DNA of 64,000 nt from Caecitellus pseudoparvulus (lineage: Eukaryota; Bigyra: Bicosoecida). The translations under genes were made by a program, and so were the position numbers. The notes under the pieces are model-generated. The model was given only the letters and a program-made list of their open reading frames with translations, was not told the origin of the DNA and made no database searches. This document shows, piece by piece, positions 1 to 10,648 of this stretch (positions within the stretch are counted from its first letter, which is position 1; every line of letters starts with the position of its first letter). The stretch lies in assembly GCA_965644315.1 (NCBI GenBank), contig CBFFRQ010000088.1, forward strand, positions 124,001-188,000. The letters are read 5' to 3'.

Positions 1-3000
1 GCAGCAGGCATCTCAGCTGTAGAGCAAGCCCGTAAGTGTACTTCTGCAAGGTTGAGCGTCAAGCTGAGGGTAGCAGGGAGCGCTTGGGCGGCTGCAGTAG
101 CGGTGGATGGCGCGCGCCCCAGCGCTGAGTCTGCGCTGCGCGCTGATTCGCCGATCCAAAGATCCACGAACTTCTTCAAGTCTTGTGAGTGCTGCTGGGA
201 ATCACGCTGGACAAAGGCAGGAACGGAACGTGCCTTGTTCTGCATGGCTTCGCAGCCTTCATCAACGTGGAGAAAGGTGAGCTCTCCAAGCCAGTCGGGC
301 AACGGGTAGCACCCAAACACCGACCGGATGATGCCGCTCAAGGCGATGTAGTGAGGGGCCCGAGCGAATGGCTGCGCATATGGCACGATTTCTCCCCATG
401 GCTGCTGGGCACCGTCAAGGTGCTGCTTTGCAGCAGCATACAGCGGCTCGGAGCTGCCCAGCCCCACGAGTCGCGAGAGAACCCCTCCGCACTCTTCCGA
501 GACGCGTTCGGCTATGTGCGAAATGGTGCAGGCGACATCTTGCGTGCGCGCCGCAGGGCCAGGCTCCAAGCTTCCAACGTGCGGGCCATGCTGCTTCCAG
601 AGGCTTGCGTGTGGCAGTGAAACACCACCAACAGAGGCCTTGCGCGGGGAGGTGATAGGCGAAGCGTAGCTGCCATTTGGTGCAGCGTGGGCAGGTTCCT
701 GGCTTGTGGCCAACGCATCTGGCGAACTGGGCTTGGGCTGATCCCCCGAAGGGGCGGTTCCACTTCGACTCAGTGGCAGCAGGCCATGAGGCTGCAGCGC
801 AGCGAGAAACGTCTGCGTCAGCACGTCAGCATCAGCAGCTGCCATGCTTGCGTGAGCAGCCATGAGGTCTGCAAAACGCACGCCCACAGAGCGGAGTCCA
901 GGCGTCCGAAGCCTCGCCATTGCTGCACCCTCCCCGTCTGGGCCTGACCAAGCACTCGATGGGAGGCGACCCCAAGGCAGAGCCCGCAGGAGGAGGTCCT
1001 GGAGGCGCTGCATGCGTGCTTCGTGTGCGGCAGCGACTCGGCAAGCTGCCTGGGACACGGTGGAGGACAGGGCGAGGGAATCTGAGACCACTTGCTGCAC
1101 AATGGAGCACGCGGCAGGGGCGAGGTGCCCCTCGATGGCCGCAACTTCTGCCCGGATACTGGTCTCGCCCACAGTGCCCGGTGTGCCCCACATCGCATCC
1201 ATCGCTGCCCCCCTGACAATGCCAGCCAGCAGGAGCTGCGGGGACCCAGCAAAGAAGGTTCCGGAGGCGAGAGTCAACGATTCATCTTCACTGATAGTGA
1301 GCGGAACGTCCAAGTAGTGCTGTGCGGCCGGTGTGTTTGCCCGGTGGGGCATGGAAGCGTCGCCAGTCCACGGCTGAGGTTCGGTGACGTAATTGGCGTC
1401 GGGAGAAAACCCACCAAACTCCTCGCCTACTGCTGAGGGCCGAAACCCGTCGCCTGAGCCTGTGGGATGCTGTTCTTGGACAGGGACTGCGAGGCCTTCC
1501 TCCTCTTGCCACACCCAAGGTGTCGCAGAGGCTGGCGACGACTCCAACTCATAGCGAGTGTGGGGCAAAGTCATGAAGGCCACGTTGTTCATGCTCGCTG
1601 GCCCTTCTGCTCCGCTTCCTTGCATCTTCAGGTTTGTTCCAACAGCAGCGAAAGCGTCCTTCAGCACAAACCGCGCCATCGACCACGCTGGCGCGCGCTC
1701 AAAGGCGCCCTCCGGACCGCGACTGCCACCCGAGTCCACCAGGCAACGGCTTCCGGCTGAGATGGAGATGTGTGGCGCGGCAACTGCCCATGATACAGAG
1801 TGCTGAGCAACGGGAGGCCCGTGCTGCGACATGAGCCGCAACGTCAGGGCCCGGGCAGAGGCAGACGTGTGACTCAACTCCTGGGTACCCAAGGCTTGCT
1901 GCCACGCAGGCAGTGCAGCTGTGAGAGGCGCCAAGTGGACCTGGGTGGTGCAGGCGGCACCCACAACAAGGAAGTTGAAGCCATCCACGCCATGCACCGC
2001 ATGCTTGGGGGTTTGGTTGAGCACACGCGCACACCGGAGCCGGGCCTGATCCAGAGCAAGCTCAAGTGGTTGATCATCTGTGGGCTCAGTGGCAGCTGCG
2101 GATTGCTCTGCACGCGCCGAGTCTTCCACCAGCAGGAGGGAACAACTCAAGGGGTCGTTCCACAGCTCATGCAGGCTAACAGCCCCTCTTGCTAGCCCGT
2201 CATCCCCAAGCATGCCGGAGGTGAAGAAGCGAGACGATGGTCCCGGGTTGAAACCTCGGTGGACGCCGTGCAACGGGACCCCAGCGCCCGATGTTGCAGC
2301 TGAGCGTGAGGATGCCAGAACCGCATGTAGGGTGCATGCAGGAATGGGTTTTCCGGAAATGTGCTGAAGGCGTCGAACACTGCTTGCACTCCAGTGGCCG
2401 CTTGGGGTGCTGCCAGCGGTGCCCTTCACGTCAAGGTTTACAAGCGTAGCTTTCGCTTGGGCCTCTTTCAGCAGAGCTGACTGCTTGCTGTGTGCAGCTG
2501 AGTCCAGGAAGATGGCCCACGGGGAAGCCGGTGAGTCTCGTCCGTCTGAGGCACTCCCTGTGGAGAACCCTTCATCAGCTGAAAACCAGCCATCATCTGC
2601 TGGTTCAGGTTCAGTGTCGCTGCCCCACTGGTCGAGTGCACCGCTAACGTGCCTGAAGGCGCTACCAGGCGTCGCAAGGGCGGGGTCGCCTGCTTCGGGC
2701 ACATCCGTGGAGTCAACTGAGGCTTCCTCTGCCAAGGAAAAAGGTTCCCTAGAGAATGCCGCCAGTTGAGAAGCTGCCGCGGCAGCGTCAAATGCTTGCT
2801 GTGCACGGGCGACATGTGTCCACACTGCATGTGCCTCCGGGTCAGTGAGACGGGCACCCTGCTTGCCTCCCCCATGCTGCGCCGCATTTTCCAGCAAGAG
2901 CCCACGGCTCGGCCACCCCCTCAACAAGCCCATCCCATTCTCAGCCAGGTCGGCTTGCAAGCGGCTGTGCCTGTCAGGAGCGCCGGCTGTCCCCAACGCT

Positions 3001-6000
3001 GCCAAGGCCTCGTTAGCTGCGTCAGCAAGGCTTAGGAAGTAAGCTTGCAGGCCGACAACTTCAGGTGCAGGCAAGGCATACGGAGAGCGGCATTCGTCCA
3101 TGACCAGAGCAATGGGCAGCCGACAACTCGCGACCTCTGCAAGGAGCAGCTGGCATTGAGCCATGCCTTCATCCATCACCCAATCACCAGCGTCCCAGCC
3201 CCGAGGATTGCGCTCTTTCAGTCGCAGGGCGGCGGTCGGAATCCTCGCTGAATAGCCGTTCAGCACTCGGTGCAGGGATGCCTTCGCGTCAGCATGCACT
3301 TGCCAGCGGCTGGCGTACTGGTCTGAGGCCCTGCTGGTCCACGCCACCCGCAGAGGCTTGCAGAGACTGGCAGACACCAGGGTCCCTGACGACGGCTCTG
3401 TGATGGTCGCTTGCACACAGTCAATGCTGATGTTGGTTTCGGTGGGGCCCACTGCATATGCAGCATGAGGCCAGAGATATGGAAGCATGCAGCCAAGGTT
3501 CCAGGATCGCGAGACAATGGGGGAGGGTCCCCGGGAAGACGATGTGACGTGCCTCCGATTTGATCCTTCCACAACACCGCCTGCGCCTCTGAACACTTGC
3601 TGCGGCTCGCTTAGGACCTGCTCGCGAGCCCCCCCTCGAGCAGCCAATGGAATGGCCGCTGTTTCGGCGATGGTCACACGCCTTGAGTCTGCACTGGTGT
3701 GAATGAGTGGCACGGAGTGCACACTTGGCCGGGCTGAAGGCTTTGGGGCGCTTGCTGCAGACTGACCAGCGCCGTGTTCTCCATCAGGGGGAACTGAGGG
3801 GGTCCACAGGACAGTCAGCGGCACACGCAGGGCTGCGCCGGCATTCACCGTTGCTTGGCCACCAGCTATGAGCTCCCAGTCGGACTTTGCTGAAACACTG
3901 CCAGGGTCTTGCCCCTTCGTCACCGTTCCCGTGGCTTCCAGCGGAAAGTCTTCCCGATGTTCCCGATTCGGAGGCGGCCGGCAACTCGGCGCCGACAAAT
4001 CAGCAGAAATGCCTTGCAATCGGGCAGCAATGCCAGGTTGAGCAGGATCAGCACCGAAGGTCAGGGCTGCTAGGGTGCTGTACGGGCTTTGGTCCTCATC
4101 CCCGGGCGGCATCGCATGCGGCTGTGAGAGCGACCCGAGCTGCGCCGCGATGAACTCCTGGTGGCTGTGCTGCGTCCGGCGGTGGGCAACATGCTCTTGT
4201 GTGTCCTTAGCTTCCTCTTGGCTTCCGTGTGCAGTCAGTGGGTGCCGAGGTGAGGAGTCGGCATGGACGGGGGAGCTCGAGAAAGCACCTTGCTTCGAGC
4301 CCAGGCCCCCCACCTCGCATTGAATGCGCTCGGCCCGGCTGCCCAGTAGGACAGGGTGCACATGACAGGACAGGTCAACGTCATACGCGCCGCCGACACC
4401 AGCTGCTGTGCACGTGCGGCGTCGAAATGCCACCCACTGCACTTCCCGCAAAGCGTAGGCCGCAACGTGTAGGGGCGCCCAAGGGAACCTCACAGGAAGT
4501 TCTACACTCCCAGGATTGGAAGTCTTGAACGTGTGGCCACACACTAAGTTCGCAACAGATTCAATGTCCGGGACAGCGCGGGGGGGGTGGAGTCCCCAGT
4601 CCACGCCGTCTGTGCATGCTTTCCTGGCTAGGTGGACGTCGAGGGGCAGCACGGACGTGCGGGTGGTGTGACCAGCGTGGTGAAAGACGAGGAAAACGCC
4701 CACGATGCGAGTGGCGCCCATGAAGCGTCGAAGGTGCTGGGCCGAGGGATCCCGGATGCCGTCGCGCACTTCTTGCAGCACAGCTTGGACACGCTCCGAA
4801 CTCGGGTCTTGGTCGCTTCCGAGCAACATGCGCAGGCCTGCGAGAAGGTTCGGTGGGAGGACGCCCCCAACCCCTGTCTCCTCTGCACTGTCCCTGTCGA
4901 CGCTGGAGTTTAGAACTCGCGATGTCGCCACTGACTTGAGGGGGGGTATGCTGTGGTCTTCATGCGCAGCTCGCTCTGTCGCGTGCAGGGAAAGTGCGAG
5001 CAACGAGCCTTGGCAGCGGAGCATCTCCAGTGCACCATCAGCCCAGTACTTTCCACCATGCCCAGCAGCGCATGCATGCGCAATGTGCTCTGCCAGCCGT
5101 GTCCGGCCACTCAGCGACACTTGCACAGTGCCCAGCACCGGCGCCGCTGAGGGCGAGGTCAGGGTGGGGTCGCTGCACAAGTTAAACGCATCGTACCATT
5201 GCAAGGCACAGTGCAGAATGGCCGCTGTCTGCTGCAAGCTCGCCCCGAAGCCTACGTTGCTGATACTCGTGGACATATCGTCTGTGTATGTGACCAGCGG
5301 CCCCAGCATGCCTTGCACTGGCGATGCGAAGCGGTAGGTCATGTCCACGGCGATGTCGCCGATGCTTGCCACTGTCACCCACTGCCCCTGTGCCTCATGA
5401 TGCATCCATGGCTGCCTTTGAGGTGGGCTGCCACCAACAAAGCTGGATGTCTGTCGGTGCAGCGGAGACACTGAGCGCCGGTTCCAAGCCGCGCTGCTGC
5501 TGCGGCGTGGGGCTCGCCCTCTGCCGCGGTGAAGGTGCACGGGGGGTGGATCGGGAGACGCAGGTGCGGGTTCAGTGGGAACACGGCGTGGGGCACGAAT
5601 TGTGACGGGGCCAGTGTTTATGTTCAGGCTGGAGCTCGCGTACGACGACGCCAACTCAACACGCAGGCTGCCGCACTGCGCCTCCAAGTGGTGAGGGGTT
5701 GGGCGGCGCACCATGCAGGCGGACGTTGGCTTGGCTTGCCATCGCGCGTCCAACTCTGAGTACCGGAACGCATACAGTACCGGGTCAATGGGCGTGAGTG
5801 GGCCTTCGGGTAGCAGTGGGATGAGTGCAGTCACATTGGGCAGGTGCACAGTGAGGGTGGTAACCATTTCGGTCAGTGGTACGGGGACAGCGTGCAGCAT
5901 GCCACAGCCATGTCCGATGGGCACCGGTGCAGGCAAGTGGGCACTGGTCCCGGTATCATCTGTCGTGCTCAGGCCTCCAGGGTGCGCGTTCCACCACTCG

Positions 6001-9000
6001 GTCAATCCTTGAGTCAAGCCTGGACCAGTGCCCCGGGTCATAAAGATGGGTGGGTGCTGACTGGCATGTGGGCCAGCCAGGGGGCTGGCCAGTTGGTGCA
6101 GGAAGCCGACGAGAGTGCTCAACGCCGCGCTGGGAGCACTGGGCGAGATGTTGTAGCCCCATTTGCCCACTCGATGTGTGTGGGCATTGCAGCCCCCGTC
6201 AGCTTGCAAGTTCTGCGACGTGGTGGTGAAGCGAGAGGCGCCTGCGTAGTTGCTGATGGCGGCGAGGAGGGCGGCCATGCCGTGTGGAGTCGCATGCACT
6301 GTGGGGTCATGCAGCGTCACGTCCACCCCCAGAGCATCTGTGCCCTCGCCAACGGCGTACGTGTATGTGCTGGCAATGCTCAGCAGAGGGAACTCTGCTA
6401 CCTGGATGTCAAAGCCGGTCACACCCCTGGAACGTGTCGCAGGGTGGTAGCCAGGGAAGGATGCCACGATGCAGGGGACGTCCACTGTTTGCCGCTCGGG
6501 GGTGTTGGCGCCTGTTGTCTGCGCGGCACCCTGGCTGCGCCCGTCCGGTTGCCTGGCCGCCCCTGAAAGGCCTCCTGAGAAGTCACTTCCAGTCAAGCCG
6601 GCTGCGACACGGCGCTGTTTGATGATGGCTGCGGCGGTTGCAACCCTGCTCTGCACGCTGTACTTGTGGTGGGTGCGCATGAGCTCCTCATCCACACAGC
6701 CACCCATGATGCTGTACTGCATGGAGTAGTGCTGGGGCTCTGCTTCAGTGACCTCTGAGCGGATGTCGGCTGTCAAGACTGGAAAGGCGAGGGACAGCAG
6801 AGTGTTGGCTCCGACGTCCCCAGTCACATCTACTGCGTTGTGGCCATTGGCATGCAGCACAATCATGGCGTCCGGCATGGCGAGGGAGGTGAGCCCAAGA
6901 TATGGAATGAACAAGGCCTTCCCAGCTTCGTGCTTGGGCCCGAGCGTGCTCCAGGGGATGAGGGATGGCGGCACCCATGGAAAGTCTAGGGGCGCAGAGA
7001 AGTCGCCAAGGACATCCCCGATCGCTTCAATGTGGGCGGTGGTGGGGCTCAGCGTGGCAGCCGCAAGTTGAATGCCCATACGGTTCGTCTGCTGCTGCCT
7101 CCAGCGCCGGGGGGTCGTGTACTGAAAGTCCAGCCCGACTTCTTGCGTCACCAGAAATGGCGTTACGTCCCCTTCTAGACATGCTTCCACACGCCCCAGC
7201 CTGCCACGCGTGTCAGTGAAGGTGGAGTCCCCGTTCCACGCCACATTGTCTGCGACGAGGTCCAGGAAGAGGCTCAGTTGAGATCCTGCGCCAGACACCC
7301 CCGTGCCGTCTGCCGTGGCTGGATGCACGCGCAGCACCAGGTGGCTCAAACTTCGCTGGCGGGCAGCAGCGTCTGCCTCAGGTCCACAAGATTGGCACAG
7401 CAGCCCCAGGTCCTGCCACCGTCTAATGAGCGCCGGGATGCTGTCTACTTCCTCCTCGCTGAGGCCCTGCAAGTGGTCGGGGTTCAGTGCGTACTCCTCA
7501 GCTTTCTGTCCCCGTTGTAAGCCCCTTGCCATGCGTTCCTGAGCCGCTTGCGAGCCTTGCAGCGAGTCCAGCAAGGTCTTCACCAGCACATCGGGCCGCA
7601 GAGTCTTGGTAGCGGGGTCCACCCAGGCTGGCGGACGGGCACCCCCCTCTGCGGGGGAGTGGGCTTCAGGTGACCGCGAGGCACGGCGGCCGCACTCCCC
7701 GTCAGCTGCAGCGAGGCCGATGGCTGTCAGAGGGTGGGCCCGCTTGCAAGCATAGGGAACGGTAAACACGAGCGGCCCAGAAACCGCGATGCGCGTGCGG
7801 CTCTGCAGCGCAACTTGAGCATCTCCAGCGGCCGGGCGCCAGGGGGGGGTGTCTGTGACTGTGGACGGGGCAAAGTAGGCCTGGAGCATCTTCCGGTGGC
7901 GATCATGCCAGGGGCCGTAGTACACCTTTGGAGACGCCGTCCAGGCTTGAGACTGGATGGAGGTGCCTGCTCCTTGAGCTGCTGACACGGGTTCGCCGTC
8001 TTGGTCTCCGCCAAGAAGGCGAACGTCGAGGACGTACTGCGGGCCATGCGCCACGAGGTCACGGGCAGCGGGTGGGGTCGGCCCGAACACTGCGCCTGTG
8101 TCCTGCGTCAGGGTGACTTCAGCGGTCGAGATGTCCAGCATGCGTGGCTGCACAAGGCGGGACACACTGGCTTCCATGTGCACGAGGAAGGCCTCCAGGC
8201 GCGACGGATCCAGGAGGCCCGACTCTGTGCCATTGTGCAACTCATCTTCGTCCACGTCAGTGCCCCCCGCGAACTGCACGTGGGTGCCGGCACCTTCGGA
8301 GACAGGCCCGTCGTCGGCGCCCACCCACCTGACACGCGCTGAGCCATCCGAGTGGCCAGAGGCACCTCCCGAGCCACTTGCCCCACTGCCCACCCTGGGA
8401 GGGGCACCAGCCATGCTGCCCTGTCTACCCACAGTATCAGGGGTGTCATCACTATCACTGTCTCCAGCGAGAGAGGGCTCTACGCTGACCACCGTGCGCG
8501 GTGTTTCGGTGCCGCCTACATGCCCCATGTCCACAGGCATGCTAGCTGCAGCACGCCGTGGGGGATCTTGGTGTGTGCTCTGGCGCAGGAACAAACTATC
8601 TCGTACGGACTGCACGGCTCGGTTGTGCCCGCTCGATTGGCCAGACTGCAGTGCACGCCGGCGCAAGGATGGCTGCAGGTCGTCGTTCGAGTCCCCCCGC
8701 AAGTGGTGGCTGGGCACGCGGCCTGGTTGCCACGTGCCTCGGCGCGATGGAGCGGGTCCACCCCGCTCGACCTCTTGAGGGAGGGTGGTGGTGGTGGTGG
8801 CGTCTCGCAGCATTTGGCGCAGGGTGCCCCACAGTCGGGAGAACGTGGACGCGCGCTGGGAGGCGATGGAGCGGTAGACGTCTGAGTTGTAGGCGGGGTT
8901 GCGCACGATGTCTGCTTCCACACTGCTGAGGGTGGTGCTGGTGGTGTACCTGATGTGAGTCGAGCCGAGGGCACTTCGCCGCAGGCTGGCGTTGAGCACG

Positions 9001-9932
9001 GTCAAACTGCGCTGCCACGTAGCGTACAGCAAGCACGGCAGGTGCTTCCCTGCCGCGACGAACGACGCGTGGGTGACAGAGATGTTCACTCTTGGCGACA
9101 ACTGGAAGATCCAGGGGAGCACGACATTGGCCAGCGCCGCAGCTACTTCCCCTTCGTCCAGGTCTGGGCCCATGGGCACGCCCACCGTCACGTCTGGCAT
9201 GCCAGCGTCGCGCTTGGCGATGCTGGTGGGCGTGCTGGGAGCGTCCACAGGTCCCTCTGTTGTGGGTGCTTGTGGCGCAGCTGATTGAGGTGCCTGGGAT
9301 GCTGCCACCTTGTCGTGGCATGCTTGCAGCAGGGCATTTTGCACTGACTCGTACGCGCCGGCGGCGTTCCACGCCACGATGCGGAGGCCCCTCAAGTACA
9401 CCTCCAAACGGTTGGGATCTGGGGATCCATCAGGAGCGTAGTGGATCCACCACAACACACTGACCACCTGCGGAGGGGCGATGGCACACAGTTCCTGGCT
9501 GGTGGTGCGTTGCCGAGGCAGCGCGCAGCCTGCCACGCACTGCATGAGACACCTGCACAAAGCTATTGGAGTCCACCATTCGGACGTCATACAGAAAGAG
9601 CTTTCCAGCGAGGAGGTTGAGGGTGGCGCTGCCGATGTGCAGCTCTGTGAAGGCAGTGAGCGGGGTTCCTGTGCGGCTTTGTGGTAGGACAGCTTGGGGG
9701 CAGACGCACCCGAATTGCGCATAAGGCAGGAGGAGAAGAGGTTCAAGATGCGAGCCAGCAACACGCCTGAGTAGGCAATGAAGGCGGTGAGGAAGAGGAA
9801 ACCGGCCGAGCTCCACCATATGAGGTTGGTGGTCAGGGACAGCTCGCTGAGCTCCAGGAAGCTCTCCGGCACCTCCCCCACGGTGGAGTTGGTGTTGTTC
9901 AACCCGTCGCCGAGAGACAGTGTGGGATCCAT
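1..9932 (-). CDS. BLTP1: Bridge-like lipid transfer protein, BLTP1/KIAA1109/tweek/Csf1 family, N-terminal part (cut by left edge)
   Basis: Family members are long groove-shaped proteins that carry phospholipid between membranes at contact sites. The start is the ATG at 9932-9930. Exons are 9932-9710, 9668-9553 and 9467-1. The introns 9709-9669 (41 nt) and 9552-9468 (85 nt) are GT-AG; together they restore one frame, which then has no stop for 9.4 kb and leaves the window, giving about 3,268 visible codons. Residues about 37-61 form a single hydrophobic helix (NLIWWSSAGFLFLTAF). Next come ELHIGSATLNLLAGKLFLYD and VVSVLWWIHYAPDG, which match the chorein-like start of KIAA1109/tweek in order and spacing. 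The rest has long polar linkers between beta-rich stretches. The C-terminus lies outside the window. Family assignment rests on the N-terminus; the later part I could not align by eye. Confidence 0.8.
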   Translation of the reverse strand, partial: MDPTLSLGDGLNNTNSTVGEVPESFLELSELSLTTNLIWWSSAGFLFLTAFIAYSGVLLARILNLFSSCLMRNSGASAPKLSYHKAAQEPRSLPSQSCTSAAPPSTSSLESSFCMTSEWWTPIALCRCLMQCVAGCALPRQRTTSQELCAIAPPQVVSVLWWIHYAPDGSPDPNRLEVYLRGLRIVAWNAAGAYESVQNALLQACHDKVAASQAPQSAAPQAPTTEGPVDAPSTPTSIAKRDAGMPDVTVGVPMGPDLDEGEVAAALANVVLPWIFQLSPRVNISVTHASFVAAGKHLPCLLYATWQRSLTVLNASLRRSALGSTHIRYTTSTTLSSVEADIVRNPAYNSDVYRSIASQRASTFSRLWGTLRQMLRDATTTTTLPQEVERGGPAPSRRGTWQPGRVPSHHLRGDSNDDLQPSLRRRALQSGQSSGHNRAVQSVRDSLFLRQSTHQDPPRRAAASMPVDMGHVGGTETPRTVVSVEPSLAGDSDSDDTPDTVGRQGSMAGAPPRVGSGASGSGGASGHSDGSARVRWVGADDGPVSEGAGTHVQFAGGTDVDEDELHNGTESGLLDPSRLEAFLVHMEASVSRLVQPRMLDISTAEVTLTQDTGAVFGPTPPAARDLVAHGPQYVLDVRLLGGDQDGEPVSAAQGAGTSIQSQAWTASPKVYYGPWHDRHRKMLQAYFAPSTVTDTPPWRPAAGDAQVALQSRTRIAVSGPLVFTVPYACKRAHPLTAIGLAAADGECGRRASRSPEAHSPAEGGARPPAWVDPATKTLRPDVLVKTLLDSLQGSQAAQERMARGLQRGQKAEEYALNPDHLQGLSEEEVDSIPALIRRWQDLGLLCQSCGPEADAAARQRSLSHLVLRVHPATADGTGVSGAGSQLSLFLDLVADNVAWNGDSTFTDTRGRLGRVEACLEGDVTPFLVTQEVGLDFQYTTPRRWRQQQTNRMGIQLAAATLSPTTAHIEAIGDVLGDFSAPLDFPWVPPSLIPWSTLGPKHEAGKALFIPYLGLTSLAMPDAMIVLHANGHNAVDVTGDVGANTLLSLAFPVLTADIRSEVTEAEPQHYSMQYSIMGGCVDEELMRTHHKYSVQSRVATAAAIIKQRRVAAGLTGSDFSGGLSGAARQPDGRSQGAAQTTGANTPERQTVDVPCIVASFPGYHPATRSRGVTGFDIQVAEFPLLSIASTYTYAVGEGTDALGVDVTLHDPTVHATPHGMAALLAAISNYAGASRFTTTSQNLQADGGCNAHTHRVGKWGYNISPSAPSAALSTLVGFLHQLASPLAGPHASQHPPIFMTRGTGPGLTQGLTEWWNAHPGGLSTTDDTGTSAHLPAPVPIGHGCGMLHAVPVPLTEMVTTLTVHLPNVTALIPLLPEGPLTPIDPVLYAFRYSELDARWQAKPTSACMVRRPTPHHLEAQCGSLRVELASSYASSSLNINTGPVTIRAPRRVPTEPAPASPDPPPVHLHRGRGRAPRRSSSAAWNRRSVSPLHRQTSSFVGGSPPQRQPWMHHEAQGQWVTVASIGDIAVDMTYRFASPVQGMLGPLVTYTDDMSTSISNVGFGASLQQTAAILHCALQWYDAFNLCSDPTLTSPSAAPVLGTVQVSLSGRTRLAEHIAHACAAGHGGKYWADGALEMLRCQGSLLALSLHATERAAHEDHSIPPLKSVATSRVLNSSVDRDSAEETGVGGVLPPNLLAGLRMLLGSDQDPSSERVQAVLQEVRDGIRDPSAQHLRRFMGATRIVGVFLVFHHAGHTTRTSVLPLDVHLARKACTDGVDWGLHPPRAVPDIESVANLVCGHTFKTSNPGSVELPVRFPWAPLHVAAYALREVQWVAFRRRTCTAAGVGGAYDVDLSCHVHPVLLGSRAERIQCEVGGLGSKQGAFSSSPVHADSSPRHPLTAHGSQEEAKDTQEHVAHRRTQHSHQEFIAAQLGSLSQPHAMPPGDEDQSPYSTLAALTFGADPAQPGIAARLQGISADLSAPSCRPPPNREHREDFPLEATGTVTKGQDPGSVSAKSDWELIAGGQATVNAGAALRVPLTVLWTPSVPPDGEHGAGQSAASAPKPSARPSVHSVPLIHTSADSRRVTIAETAAIPLAARGGAREQVLSEPQQVFRGAGGVVEGSNRRHVTSSSRGPSPIVSRSWNLGCMLPYLWPHAAYAVGPTETNISIDCVQATITEPSSGTLVSASLCKPLRVAWTSRASDQYASRWQVHADAKASLHRVLNGYSARIPTAALRLKERNPRGWDAGDWVMDEGMAQCQLLLAEVASCRLPIALVMDECRSPYALPAPEVVGLQAYFLSLADAANEALAALGTAGAPDRHSRLQADLAENGMGLLRGWPSRGLLLENAAQHGGGKQGARLTDPEAHAVWTHVARAQQAFDAAAAASQLAAFSREPFSLAEEASVDSTDVPEAGDPALATPGSAFRHVSGALDQWGSDTEPEPADDGWFSADEGFSTGSASDGRDSPASPWAIFLDSAAHSKQSALLKEAQAKATLVNLDVKGTAGSTPSGHWSASSVRRLQHISGKPIPACTLHAVLASSRSAATSGAGVPLHGVHRGFNPGPSSRFFTSGMLGDDGLARGAVSLHELWNDPLSCSLLLVEDSARAEQSAAATEPTDDQPLELALDQARLRCARVLNQTPKHAVHGVDGFNFLVVGAACTTQVHLAPLTAALPAWQQALGTQELSHTSASARALTLRLMSQHGPPVAQHSVSWAVAAPHISISAGSRCLVDSGGSRGPEGAFERAPAWSMARFVLKDAFAAVGTNLKMQGSGAEGPASMNNVAFMTLPHTRYELESSPASATPWVWQEEEGLAVPVQEQHPTGSGDGFRPSAVGEEFGGFSPDANYVTEPQPWTGDASMPHRANTPAAQHYLDVPLTISEDESLTLASGTFFAGSPQLLLAGIVRGAAMDAMWGTPGTVGETSIRAEVAAIEGHLAPAACSIVQQVVSDSLALSSTVSQAACRVAAAHEARMQRLQDLLLRALPWGRLPSSAWSGPDGEGAAMARLRTPGLRSVGVRFADLMAAHASMAAADADVLTQTFLAALQPHGLLPLSRSGTAPSGDQPKPSSPDALATSQEPAHAAPNGSYASPITSPRKASVGGVSLPHASLWKQHGPHVGSLEPGPAARTQDVACTISHIAERVSEECGGVLSRLVGLGSSEPLYAAAKQHLDGAQQPWGEIVPYAQPFARAPHYIALSGIIRSVFGCYPLPDWLGELTFLHVDEGCEAMQNKARSVPAFVQRDSQQHSQDLKKFVDLWIGESARSADSALGRAPSTATAAAQALPATLSLTLNLAEVHLRACSTAEMPA

Positions 9933-10394
9933 GCTTCCTGTTTGATTCAATCTCGCACAGCTCTCTCTCGGGGGCTACCAGGGCTGTTGCTTGAAGCAGC
10001 GTTTCATGCCCAAGAGTTTCACGCGTCTCCCACAGGACGCAACGACAAACGGCGGCTCGCACAGGAGAGGCAGATTCACACGAGGACTTTATGGCGAGTC
10101 TTCTTGATACCATTGCACCGACATATGCGTCACCGTTTGGCATTTGGTGCGGCGTGGCATTCGAGTCCGCAGAGCAAGTCTTCCAAGGTTGGCTTGTGTG
10201 GGAGAGGCGCGCAGCAGCAGCAGCAACGGGAGCTGAAACCAAAACAAAACAGGCGAACTCATGGGTCCCTGAATCCAGTGCAGTTGGCGAACAAGCTTCA
10301 CACTCTACACGGGCTCTGCGATTCAGGCGCTGCCAGACGAGCTTGAGGGTCTCTTGGCGTGGCAGCGCGTTTTCCGCAGACAAGTGCCCACGTC
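9933..10394. promoter_or_regulatory. Divergent intergenic region between the BLTP1-like and ETFRF1-like genes
   Basis: 462 bp between two start codons on opposite strands, so both promoters should lie here. I see no TATA box, repeat or RNA gene. Short open frames on both strands have no recognisable protein character. Confidence 0.5.
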
Positions 10395-10646
10395 ATGGCG
10401 GCAAGGAAGGCCATGCACCCCCTGGTGCGGGACCTTTACAAGCGCTTCGTGACAGTGGGCCATGATTACCCTGGTGGCTGGGCGAAGTTGCGCCCGCGTG
10501 TCAAAGCTGGATTCGAAAAGCAGGCCCACCTGGAGGATGAGGTGGAGGTGAAGCGAGCGGTGAACCGGGGGCGGTGGTGGGTGCGGGAGATGCAGGCAGT
10601 GATCCATTTGAAGAAGTACCGCACGATGAAGAAGGCATACGGCTAG
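10395..10646 (+). CDS. ETFRF1: LYR-motif protein, ETFRF1 (LYRM5)-like
   Basis: An 83-residue single-exon protein. LYR proteins are small three-helix mitochondrial factors that bind acyl carrier protein. ETFRF1 removes FAD from electron transfer flavoprotein and so tunes fatty-acid and amino-acid oxidation. The LYR-type motif is present as RDLYKRF, followed by GHDYPGG, the DYPKG-type motif that marks the ETFRF1 branch. The C-terminus, LKKYRTMKKAYG, corresponds to the FLRKYRAMKQRY ending of animal ETFRF1. The ATG at 10395 gives the short N-terminus typical of the family (about 10 residues before the motif). An in-frame ATG at 10359 would add 12 residues. The stop is only 2 bp from the stop of the gene on the other strand. 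Confidence 0.82.
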   Translation: MAARKAMHPLVRDLYKRFVTVGHDYPGGWAKLRPRVKAGFEKQAHLEDEVEVKRAVNRGRWWVREMQAVIHLKKYRTMKKAYG

Positions 10647-10648
10647 TG

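Noticed and set aside
1-9400. Many ORFs of 60-320 codons on both strands
   Set aside because: All lie over the one minus-strand frame that stays open to the left edge and reads as a continuous protein.
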